Virus record (IMG/VR): IMGVR_UViG_3300037843_000150 | Coordinates: 1 to 33,550 of that record | Reading direction: 5' to 3' (one strand) | Origin: a virus | Length of the DNA stretch: 33,550 bases | Shown here: positions 22,725-29,316 of the stretch, piece after piece | Layout: each line of letters starts with the position of its first letter | How positions within the stretch are numbered: position 1 is the first letter of the stretch | The notes under the pieces: model-generated | What the model was told of the DNA's origin: nothing | The model's input: the letters and a program-made list of their open reading frames with translations, nothing else | Database searches by the model: none | Position numbers and translations under genes: made by a program

Positions 22725-22946
22725 TCAGCTTAGGTTCGTAATCTGAGTATTCACAGTGGCGATATTGGCCGCATCGCTGGCCGGAGTCAGGATATCGGCC
22801 ACGATGAAACCGAGCAGATCGATCAGTTCCGCGCATTTTTCCTGCGCCTGCTGCATCAATCCGTTCGGGTCTGCGCTGATCTTTTCCGCCTGCGTCAAGT
22901 CGGCGGCGGTCAGGGTAATGCCTGCAAGTACGGTCTTCACTCCCAT
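22725..22946 (-). CDS. Small structural-type protein, paralogue of the next gene upstream
   Basis: This 73-residue protein ends AANIATVNTQITNLS and is similar to the C-terminal half of the 95-residue protein at 23192-23479 (SNIATLQTLIADLS), with matching AQEKCAELIDLL/AQVKARELIMQL helices. It has no other recognised motif. The ATG has AAAGGAG upstream. Together with its neighbour it may form head or tail accessory helices. Function unknown. Confidence 0.55.
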   Translation of the reverse strand: MGVKTVLAGITLTAADLTQAEKISADPNGLMQQAQEKCAELIDLLGFIVADILTPASDAANIATVNTQITNLS

Positions 22947-22963
22947 GATTTAATTCTCCTTTT

Positions 22964-23180
22964 TCACGCGAAGACGCGAAGACGCGAAGAAAAACAAAAA
23001 CCTCTCACGCGGAGAAGCGGAGCCGCAGAGAAAACTTTTGGCTTAGCAGGCAAAACAGGAAGCCACCCCCCGATGCTTTCTGTTTTTTCTGCATTCTCCT
23101 TCCCCCTCTCTGCGTCTCCGCGTCTCCGTGTGATACTTCTTTGTCTTTTACCTCTTCGCGGCTTCGCGTCTTCGCGTGAG
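22964..23180. repeat. Family C element with a family D element nested inside
   Basis: C left arm (22964-22990), D left arm (23003-23034), loop, D right arm (23105-23133), C right arm (23152-23180). D units are ACGCGGAG-type. The D loop holds a shorter match, AAACAGGAAGC with GCTTTCTGTTTT. It is the second nested pair in 2.5 kb. Confidence 0.9.
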
Positions 23181-23191
23181 ACAGTTATTTG

Positions 23192-23479
23192 TCAGCTCAA
23201 ATCCGCAATCAACGTCTGCAGCGTCGCTATGTTACTGTCGCCTGCCGGCAGCCGGCTCAAAATCGAATTGAGCTGCATGATCAACTCGCGGGCTTTGACC
23301 TGGGCGCTTGTAAGCATGCCGGCCATGTCCTCGCCATAGATCTCTCCCGCCACTTTATCGGCGGCCGACATCGAAAGCACCGACCCAAGCGCCGTGTAAG
23401 TCCCTACCGGCACAAACGAATTGACCGGCATCAGGTTGAAATCTATACAAAATCCTGATAATCCCTGCATTAAGCCCAT
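23192..23479 (-). CDS. Small structural-type protein, paralogue of 22725-22946
   Basis: This 95-residue protein has an N-terminal part MGLMQGLSGFCIDFNLMPVN, a middle YTALGSVLSMSAADKVAGEI and a helical C-terminus (QVKARELIMQLNSILSRL then SNIATLQTLIADLS) shared with its downstream neighbour. The ATG has AGGAG upstream. It probably arose by duplication and trimming. No family recognised; its location suggests a head or virion component. Confidence 0.55.
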   Translation of the reverse strand: MGLMQGLSGFCIDFNLMPVNSFVPVGTYTALGSVLSMSAADKVAGEIYGEDMAGMLTSAQVKARELIMQLNSILSRLPAGDSNIATLQTLIADLS

Positions 23480-23486
23480 GATGAAC

Positions 23487-23555
23487 TCCTGGGTAATGGG
23501 TGAGAGGTAATAGGTTATGGGTAAACACCTATAACCCCTAACCCCGGACCCCTGA
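23487..23555. repeat. Family L repeat element
   Basis: Heptamers such as TAATGGG, TGAGAGG, TAATAGG and TTATGGG (23493-23521) face complementary CCTATAACCCCTAACCCC (23528-23547). It fills the gap between the 102- and 95-residue genes. Confidence 0.75.
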
Positions 23556-23563
23556 CCTAATTC

Positions 23564-23872
23564 TTACGCCACGATCAAAACATCAAACGTCCCGGCCGCG
23601 AGCGTATTGGCCGCAAGCCTCGGGTTGAGCACCACGCTGAACCCGGTCAGCGTCTTGCTCGTCACGTATGCGACCGCGTCCTGGTTCGGCGTCACGATCA
23701 CGTCATAGGCTGCCGGCAGCCGAAGTCCGGCAACGGCCGTGGTTACGCTTTGCCCTGCGCCGCCTCCGGCCCCGTTCGCCACGGCCACAAGCACCCCGAT
23801 GATGCACCGGTCCTGCAATGCCGGCCTGTTCGATCCGGGAGTGCGCTCAATCGTATGTTGTTCAAAAGCCAT
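23564..23872 (-). CDS. Small beta-rich structural-type protein
   Basis: This 102-residue protein (MAFEQHTIERTPGSNRPALQ, then GQSVTTAVAGLRLPAAYDVI, VTPNQDAVAYVTSKTLTGFS) is beta-rich. The AAYDVIVTPNQDAVAYVTSKTLTGF part resembles small phage decoration or fibre proteins with one Ig-like sheet. The ATG at 23872 has GGGAG upstream; the ATG at 23899 would lie in front of that Shine-Dalgarno. It may decorate the capsid. The role is a guess from pattern. Confidence 0.55.
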   Translation of the reverse strand: MAFEQHTIERTPGSNRPALQDRCIIGVLVAVANGAGGGAGQSVTTAVAGLRLPAAYDVIVTPNQDAVAYVTSKTLTGFSVVLNPRLAANTLAAGTFDVLIVA

Positions 23873-23897
23873 GATTTTTAACTCCCAATTGAAAGAC

Positions 23898-23972
23898 ATT
23901 TAGGGATTTAAGAATTGAGGAATTTAGAACTTCAATCCCTCAATCCCTTAATTGTTTTTCAATCCCTCAATT
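23898..23972. repeat. Family E inverted repeat element
   Basis: Units of TTTAGGGATTTAAGAATT type (23898-23927) face CAATCCCT/CAATTCGC units (23932-23972). It separates the large structural gene from the 102-residue gene. Confidence 0.82.
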
Positions 23973-23976
23973 CGCC

Positions 23977-25650
23977 CTAGCTCGCATCTTCCTCGGTCTC
24001 GACCGTGATATCTACAACCCCACCGGCCGGGATCGCGCTTCCATTGCCCGAAAGGACCAGGAAATCCGACGTGCCGCGAAGCACGAAGGCTTTATCCTGG
24101 CGGGTCGAGAAGTCCAAAACCACCGGGTTGTACGCCAGGCCGGTGCCGGCCGCCGAGAACTGAATGCGGTCCGCGCTCAGAATCGTGCTGTTCCCTGTGC
24201 CCTGGGTTGTATAGTTGGCCGTCCCGACCGTCGAAATGGTGGCCGTTGCGCCCGCATCGTTCGGATCGTGCTTGACTGCCGTAACGGCCGTAAGCACGGC
24301 GGACCCGAGCGACCCTGCAGTGGACCACCTGGATGCCTGGATCTGCATGTTTCCGGCGGCCGTTGCGACGCCGCCGACCTTGATCAGTTTTACCCTGACT
24401 GTCTTGGTGGCAGATCCCTGGATCACCAGGAAGGCGGTAGGTGTGGCTACCATAGAGAAAGCCTGCACCGCATAGCGGTATGTGGCCTTATAGCCGTCGC
24501 TCGATACAAGGAGCGCGCCCGGATTGCCCGCTGCAATCCTGGGCAGGTAGAACTTGCCGTCGACTGAGTTGAAAAGCGCATCGCTTTCGACGCCCATGCC
24601 GAAGGGCAGGAACCCGGTTATGCCTGGGCTTTGAGCCGCAAACGAATCCCAGGCGACTGTGGTATATGCGTAACTGTTGATTGTGCCTGGAGAAGCGAGC
24701 GTGCCGCACAGGATCGGGACGGTTGTCGAACCTGGCACGTAGTTCAGTCCGACGTAGGCAACCTCGACCTGGCTCGATGTGCCGGTGAGGCCTGCGGAGC
24801 CGTAGAGAACGATCATCTGTCCCGGCTGGAGCGAGCCGATGCCGCTGACGGCAGGGGCCCCGGAAAGGGTCAGGCTGACATTCCCGGTCTGCGCCACATA
24901 GCCCGAAAGGGTCCCGGTCGTAATCCCCTTGGCCATGACGTTCCGGGCGCGGTCGAAGTTGGCGGCGCCGCCGGGGCCGCCCGCGTTATACTCGTACTCT
25001 GCGGCCACCGAAGTGCCACTTCCGGACGCGCCATCATTCTCACCACTGGCGTCCCGCTCCTGGTTGAACGTGAATCCCTGCACCACGACGCTCGCCCCGT
25101 GCGTTTTCGCAAAAGTCGCGGTGATGCTCGGCGTGGCGCTGTTCACCGCCGTGACGATAACCAGTTCAACATTCGCACCTCCGACGTCGTAATTGAGCAC
25201 GTCCCCTACTTGGATTTGCCAGGGCACGCCGTTGCTCTTGCCCACAAGTCCCGTTGCGCCTACAAGCGTGATCGTCGTGGATCCCGGCGCTGCAACGGCC
25301 GTCGATGTCCCGACCTGGAAGATCATGGCCTTCATGCCGAGTCCCATCGGCAAGCCTACGGCCGGTATGTTATCGGCGCCTGCTTCTCTTTGCCGGTCGA
25401 TGTTTCCGGCAAGATTGATCAATTGCGCCACTCCACCGGTCAGCAAGCCGTAAGCCGTAGCGCCCGGGGCCTGGTTGTCCGCGTTGTGGTATTGGGCCAC
25501 CGTGGCCCCATACCCGCTCGCCGGATCGCAAATCGTGCTGATCCCGCCATAGGAACTGTCCGAAACGAATTGATTGACCCGGATGTTCTGAGCCGCCTGG
25601 TTGGCATCTTTCACTACCAGGTTGACGTTGTTCACATTGCCGATTGCCAT
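23977..25650 (-). CDS. Large structural protein with repeated beta modules
   Basis: This 557-residue protein begins MAIGNVNNVNLVVKDANQAA, QNIRVNQFVSDSSYGGISTI. Several beta-rich modules follow: GSTTITLVGATGLVGKSNGV with VGDVLNYDVGGANVELVIV; GNVSLTLSGAPAVSGIGSLQ with GQMIVLYGSAGLTG; and a C-terminal part KTVRVKLIKVGGVATAAGN to FLVLSGNGSAIPAGGVVDIT. The sequence resembles virion decoration or fibre-type proteins, not a second capsid shell. It lies upstream of the protease, within the head block. The ATG has AAGGAG upstream. Family not recognised. Confidence 0.55.
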   Translation of the reverse strand: MAIGNVNNVNLVVKDANQAAQNIRVNQFVSDSSYGGISTICDPASGYGATVAQYHNADNQAPGATAYGLLTGGVAQLINLAGNIDRQREAGADNIPAVGLPMGLGMKAMIFQVGTSTAVAAPGSTTITLVGATGLVGKSNGVPWQIQVGDVLNYDVGGANVELVIVTAVNSATPSITATFAKTHGASVVVQGFTFNQERDASGENDGASGSGTSVAAEYEYNAGGPGGAANFDRARNVMAKGITTGTLSGYVAQTGNVSLTLSGAPAVSGIGSLQPGQMIVLYGSAGLTGTSSQVEVAYVGLNYVPGSTTVPILCGTLASPGTINSYAYTTVAWDSFAAQSPGITGFLPFGMGVESDALFNSVDGKFYLPRIAAGNPGALLVSSDGYKATYRYAVQAFSMVATPTAFLVIQGSATKTVRVKLIKVGGVATAAGNMQIQASRWSTAGSLGSAVLTAVTAVKHDPNDAGATATISTVGTANYTTQGTGNSTILSADRIQFSAAGTGLAYNPVVLDFSTRQDKAFVLRGTSDFLVLSGNGSAIPAGGVVDITVETEEDAS

Positions 25651-25678
25651 TGGTTTTCTCCTTTTTGCGCTAAATTGA

Positions 25679-25770
25679 CAAAGGCGCCGCCGTGGAAGAC
25701 GGCGCTACCTCATAAATTGAGATATCTTCCTATCCGGTAGCGCCGCCTTCTTCCACGGCGGCGCCTTCGC
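25679..25770. repeat. Family H long inverted repeat
   Basis: GCGCCGCCGTGGAAGACGGC (from 25683) pairs with its near-perfect complement at 25741-25769; the arms also share GCTACC/GGTAGC next to the loop. The loop is about 30 bases, A/T-rich. Stems this long and GC-rich should be very stable. Single or paired H copies also lie at 29611-29676, 31766-31794 and 32674-32700, some inside genes. Confidence 0.9.
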
Positions 25771-25778
25771 ACCCGTTT

Positions 25779-26147
25779 TTAAGCCGCATCCCCATTTTGC
25801 CTTTGCTCTTCTTCGTGTCCTTCGTGTCCTTCGTGGTGAGATTGCTTTTCCACGATCCTCATCGGATTTTGTGCCTGCTTCATCGCCGCCCTCAGCGCCT
25901 CGAACCCCGGCGGCAGCACCGCATCTTCACCGCCGCATTTTTTGCAGACGTACTTGAACAGGCTCGATTGAAAGAATGGCTGACCGGTTTGATTCGCCGG
26001 ATGGTCTTCGGCTATCCAGACTACCTGATAAACCGCCTCGAACTCCGGATGCCCGCAAATTTTGCAAACCATAACTGCCGTGTCCATCGGTCCCGGCTCC
26101 CTGGGCGCTTCCGCCTTTTTTTTGCCCTTATTTTTCCGCTCGCTCAT
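25779..26147 (-). CDS. Small zinc-ribbon protein with repeat-derived C-terminus
   Basis: This 122-residue protein has a lysine-rich start (MSERKNKGKKKAEAPREPGP) and CKIC (residues 28-31), paired with CKKC (68-71), giving a zinc ribbon with a 36-residue spacer. The last 20 residues (HHEGHEGHEEEQRQNGDAA) are a translated family A arm (25801-25842), so the original stop was probably lost. The ATG has AGAAAGGG upstream. It lies between portal and the large structural gene and is not a standard Mu gene. It could bind nucleic acid; no direct evidence. Confidence 0.6.
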   Translation of the reverse strand: MSERKNKGKKKAEAPREPGPMDTAVMVCKICGHPEFEAVYQVVWIAEDHPANQTGQPFFQSSLFKYVCKKCGGEDAVLPPGFEALRAAMKQAQNPMRIVEKQSHHEGHEGHEEEQRQNGDAA

Positions 26148-26171
26148 ATGATTGCCCTTTCTAATTTATGA

Positions 26172-26340
26172 TTTATGCGTTTCGCCGGCTGCCCGGCCAT
26201 GTGCGGAACCCTCACTTCGTTCAGGTCCGCGCTGAGCATTAGAACCAGCGTTCGGTACTTCAAACTCATGCCCGATCTTTTGTGAGGGCGCGCACGTGCG
26301 CCGGATATTGAGGGGTGCGGGACGGTCACCGCTCCGCGCT
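26172..26340. repeat. Element J with an F element inside its palindrome
   Basis: The left half of J (GCCGGCTGCCCGGCCATGTG, 26184-26203) is followed by a complete F element (26206-26291). The right half follows (GCACGTGCGCC, 26292-26302) with the downstream GC-rich part. At 17675-17752 the same J palindrome is continuous, so this copy looks like a filled site and that one an empty site. Confidence 0.82.
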
Positions 26341-26341
26341 C

Positions 26342-27673
26342 TTAATCTTTTCCGTTTTTTCCCTCCGGGTCCTCTGTGTCCTCTGTGTCTCCGTGGTGAA
26401 TGTCTTTCTTCTTCCCTACGAGCATCTGCGTTTCCGCCGCAGTCATGTCCCCGAATTTGCTCTTCATCGGAGGCCTGCTTGTCATTGCTCGATACTCATT
26501 CGGCGTAGTTGCATTATTGCGGTATTCAATTCCATATCTCCTTGCGACTTCCGTTTCGTCCTCTCTGTCCAGCGTGGTCCATCGAAAATGTATCTGGTAG
26601 AAGCCCAGTTTCCCTTCGATCATTTCCCTATTTATATGCCGTCTAATGAGACCGGCAGTCGGGATGATGGCTATCTCCCAATCGCGATCTGTTGCGACCT
26701 CGGCTGTGCTCCGATTGACATCAGCTTCAAGGCCCATATTCATTGGGGAGATTCCGAAGGGAACTGCGATCTCCCTGATGATATGCTCCTGATATTTGAG
26801 ATAGAGGGCTGCATCGCTACCCGCATGGAGCTTTATGGCCTTGAGGTCCTGGTAGCCAACAATCGGCATGGCCCCCTGGCCTTCAATTTCATCGTGCCAC
26901 CAGCTCCTCACCCTCTTGATTTGATCTTCAGTCGCTCCTTGAAAAAGAATTATATTTTGTGGCTGCGCATTTCCGGCTACGTTCCCGGAATATTCAGCCG
27001 TCGTCAATTGCCGGTTGAGGGTTGCGAATGCTATTTCTAGCGGCCCGAAGCCGAACGGGTTCTCGGTTGTCGGATCTTTGCGGATATAGATTAGTTCGTC
27101 ATTCCGAAGCTGGATTCCCTGGACGCCGCCTATGTTGCCGTATCCGAGCGTCTGCAGGTATCTCGCTTCATCCCACGCCCCGGTCCATCCGGCGTATATC
27201 TGTATGGACATCCCATCGACCGGCCAAAGCCATACGGGCCGTTTCGGGTCCGATCCGAGTTGCTGTTCTATCGCGCCGGCGCCACATACTAAAATGTCCT
27301 CAACCGTTTGCTCGGCCAGGCTTTCGAACGAATCATCGCGATTTGGCCTCTCCAAACATGATGTTGTAATGTTGATTTGCCTTTTAATTTCAGACGTTAA
27401 CGCTACGCCTGGCTTTGGTACGATCTCCCACTGACCTCTATCGCATAGAGTGCCAATCGGGTCCTTGATCGTATTTATTGCGCGCCTGGCATACGGCGTC
27501 CGCGAAAACTTCCGGACGTTCATCGCCGTGGGCTTGATGAGCGGTTTTTCCCGCGTCGTGTAGCCCCCGACGTTCATTAACCTGGGATAAAGCCTCGTTT
27601 CCCGCACAGGCTCCTGTCTGCGCCTGCCGATTTTCTTCGCCTTCTCCCAGGCTCGCTTCATCAATCCCGGCAT
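26342..27673 (-). CDS. Portal protein
   Basis: This 443-residue protein follows the large terminase. The sequence KFSRTPYARRAINTIKDPIG, LAEQTVEDILVCGAGAIEQQ, LRNDELIYIRKDPTTENPFG, FGPLEIAFATLNRQLTTAEY, AVPFGISPMNMGLEADVNRS is typical of HK97/PBSX-type portals, with the FG.SPL.A and PP..LG-like signatures. It forms the dodecameric DNA gate. The last 17 residues (HHGDTEDTEDPEGKNGKD) are encoded by a family B right arm, so the natural C-terminus has been replaced. The ATG has GTGAGGA upstream at the end of the next repeat's arm. Confidence 0.85.
   Translation of the reverse strand: MPGLMKRAWEKAKKIGRRRQEPVRETRLYPRLMNVGGYTTREKPLIKPTAMNVRKFSRTPYARRAINTIKDPIGTLCDRGQWEIVPKPGVALTSEIKRQINITTSCLERPNRDDSFESLAEQTVEDILVCGAGAIEQQLGSDPKRPVWLWPVDGMSIQIYAGWTGAWDEARYLQTLGYGNIGGVQGIQLRNDELIYIRKDPTTENPFGFGPLEIAFATLNRQLTTAEYSGNVAGNAQPQNIILFQGATEDQIKRVRSWWHDEIEGQGAMPIVGYQDLKAIKLHAGSDAALYLKYQEHIIREIAVPFGISPMNMGLEADVNRSTAEVATDRDWEIAIIPTAGLIRRHINREMIEGKLGFYQIHFRWTTLDREDETEVARRYGIEYRNNATTPNEYRAMTSRPPMKSKFGDMTAAETQMLVGKKKDIHHGDTEDTEDPEGKNGKD
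26360..26402. repeat. Family B half-element inside the portal gene's 3' end
   Basis: A right-arm orientation tandem of CCTCTGTGT units with CCGTGGTGAA at its end lies in the last codons of the portal gene and encodes HHGDTEDTED. No left arm is nearby; the J/F element is immediately downstream. Confidence 0.82.
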
Positions 27674-27684
27674 AAAATCAAATC

Positions 27685-27828
27685 CTCACCACAGAGGCAC
27701 AGAGAGCGCAGAGAAGAGCCTCACTATGCATAAAACCTAAAAGCTTTAAGTATTGGTTTTTACCCAAAGAAGTTTCCTCTATGTCCTCTGTGCCTCTGTG
27801 GTGAATGCTTTTCCGCCTCTATGGTGAG
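27685..27828. repeat. Family B inverted repeat element with doubled end
   Basis: Left arm (27685-27716), loop with GCATAAAACCTAAAAGCTTT (27727-27746), right arm (27772-27804), and an extra partial right arm CGCCTCTATGGTGA (27813-27826). Related loop words occur at 30535-30570 and 31395-31425. It lies between terminase and portal genes. Confidence 0.85.
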
Positions 27829-27837
27829 AAGTCTTTC

Positions 27838-29316
27838 TTATATGCTTCCCAGCGCCAGCGGAAATTCCGCCTCCATCGACGTCGCGAAGACGACCATCGC
27901 CCCGGCGATTGCGGCGTCCCCGTGCCTCTGCTCGCCGTCTTTTTTCACCCGGCTAGACTCCGGGACCTTCGCCACGCCCTTGATCATCTTAAGCGATCTC
28001 AAATCCTCCATGACCCTGCTGTCTTTGGCGATGAGCAATTCCTTGTCGTCAATCCGCGCCTTGAATTTCGGCATGTTTTCGCGATACCAGCCTTCAGTCA
28101 GCATCACTTCGGCTATCCGGTCCGGACCGTATTTCTGCCGGGCGACTTCGGCCAGATATTGGCCGTTTCCTCTGGCGTCGAGCGCCCCGCCGCTGAATCG
28201 CGGGAGCCGGTCGCAAATGAAGTAAAATATTTGCTTCTGCGCCTCGAACGGCATATTGCGCAGTTCGAGGATAAAAGGCGTCGCCAGAAGAAGATTGGGC
28301 ATTTCCTGCGCCGGCCAAAATACGGAAAGATCTCCCAGCCTTCCGAAGTCCCCCCCGACATAGCTCGGCAGTGCGGGCGCAAGCCGGCTCAAAAGCGGGG
28401 CGAGATTTTCTTCACACCAGTCCTGTATTTCCAGCACGCGCTGCGCCTCACTCCAATCGACAAAATCCTGCGCCGGCGGGGCCCACCTGATAACGGGGAT
28501 TTCGGCCCTCATGCACGCTTCGATTTGCGCCCGCGTCAGATAAAGGCCGCTGCCCTTGCTCGGGATGCAAAAGAGTTCCTCGTCGGCGTTGTCGCCGTAA
28601 AAATCTATGAGTTGCTGGCGCCACTCCTCTTCCTTTTTCTGGCTCCATTCTTCGCCTTTTACGAGGCAGATCCGCCTGTAAAGTCCCTCGGCCAGGGCCT
28701 CGTCGAGCGTCTCCCTGTGCAGCGAGTATTTTTTCTTACCGGCCCTTATGTCCTGGATATACTGGTTGAATTCGTTGTCTTCGCCGTTGTGCGTGGATAT
28801 CACTTCGACCTGGCCGCCCCACATGACGAGCGCGATCGCGGCCTTCAAAAGCTCGTCCAGGTCGTCGCAAAAGGCCGCTTCGTCGAGGACTACGCGGCCC
28901 TGCTTGCTCCGCAGGTTCCGGGGCGCGCTGGTCAGTGCGCTCACGTGCCGCCTCGAGGCAAATCTCACCCGGTAGATGTGAATTTCTTTGTCATCTTCCA
29001 GGATCGTTTCTTCTTCGATATCGGAAACGGCCATCTCGAACCGTTTCGCCCATATGGCGACGTCGCCTATGTATGTCTCGGTCATGGATTTATCGTAGGA
29101 GATGTAAAACGTATTCATCTTGTCTTCGGCCGCAAGCAGGCAACTCTCCGAAGCGTCCCCATAGGATGCCCCTATGCGCCGTGATTTTTCCCAGAACTTT
29201 ATGGCCGCCCGGTCTTCGTTCCACCGGTTCTGATAAGGCAAAAGAAGGGCCGGCGCCACAGGTGCAGGACTGAGTGCTGAGTGCTGAGGACTGAGGATGG
29301 AAGATTGAGAACTCAT
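27838..29316 (-). CDS. Terminase large subunit (Mu gp28-like)
   Basis: This 492-residue protein has a deviant Walker A (EKSRRIGASYG, residues 43-53), Walker B RVVLDEAAF (D145, E146), a coupling motif STHN (174-177) and a nuclease part with GGDFGRLGD (D323) and LDARGNG (D380). This is the Mu gp28 type of packaging ATPase-nuclease. The ATG overlaps the small terminase stop as ATGA. The first 20 residues (MSSQSSILSPQHSALSPAP) are encoded by family G heptamers, so the N-terminus carries a repeat-derived extension. It packages DNA through the portal encoded next. Confidence 0.88.
   Translation of the reverse strand: MSSQSSILSPQHSALSPAPVAPALLLPYQNRWNEDRAAIKFWEKSRRIGASYGDASESCLLAAEDKMNTFYISYDKSMTETYIGDVAIWAKRFEMAVSDIEEETILEDDKEIHIYRVRFASRRHVSALTSAPRNLRSKQGRVVLDEAAFCDDLDELLKAAIALVMWGGQVEVISTHNGEDNEFNQYIQDIRAGKKKYSLHRETLDEALAEGLYRRICLVKGEEWSQKKEEEWRQQLIDFYGDNADEELFCIPSKGSGLYLTRAQIEACMRAEIPVIRWAPPAQDFVDWSEAQRVLEIQDWCEENLAPLLSRLAPALPSYVGGDFGRLGDLSVFWPAQEMPNLLLATPFILELRNMPFEAQKQIFYFICDRLPRFSGGALDARGNGQYLAEVARQKYGPDRIAEVMLTEGWYRENMPKFKARIDDKELLIAKDSRVMEDLRSLKMIKGVAKVPESSRVKKDGEQRHGDAAIAGAMVVFATSMEAEFPLALGSI
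29265..29312. repeat. Family G heptamers at the 5' end of the large terminase gene
   Basis: GACTGAG/TGCTGAG-type units run from 29265 to 29303 inside the first codons of the gene and encode its Ser/Pro-rich extension in frame. Confidence 0.8.

Noticed and set aside
23977-25650. A second major capsid protein
   Set aside because: Its beta-module pattern and lack of HK97-type signatures argue against it, and a better capsid candidate follows the protease.
27805-29184. Long plus-strand frame opposite the large terminase
   Set aside because: It is the antisense shadow of a clear terminase gene and has Arg/Pro/His-rich, non-protein-like sequence with no ribosome site. The same reasoning excludes plus-strand frames at 8426-9736, 10334-11557, 19408-20472, 24631-25740 and 26315-27040.
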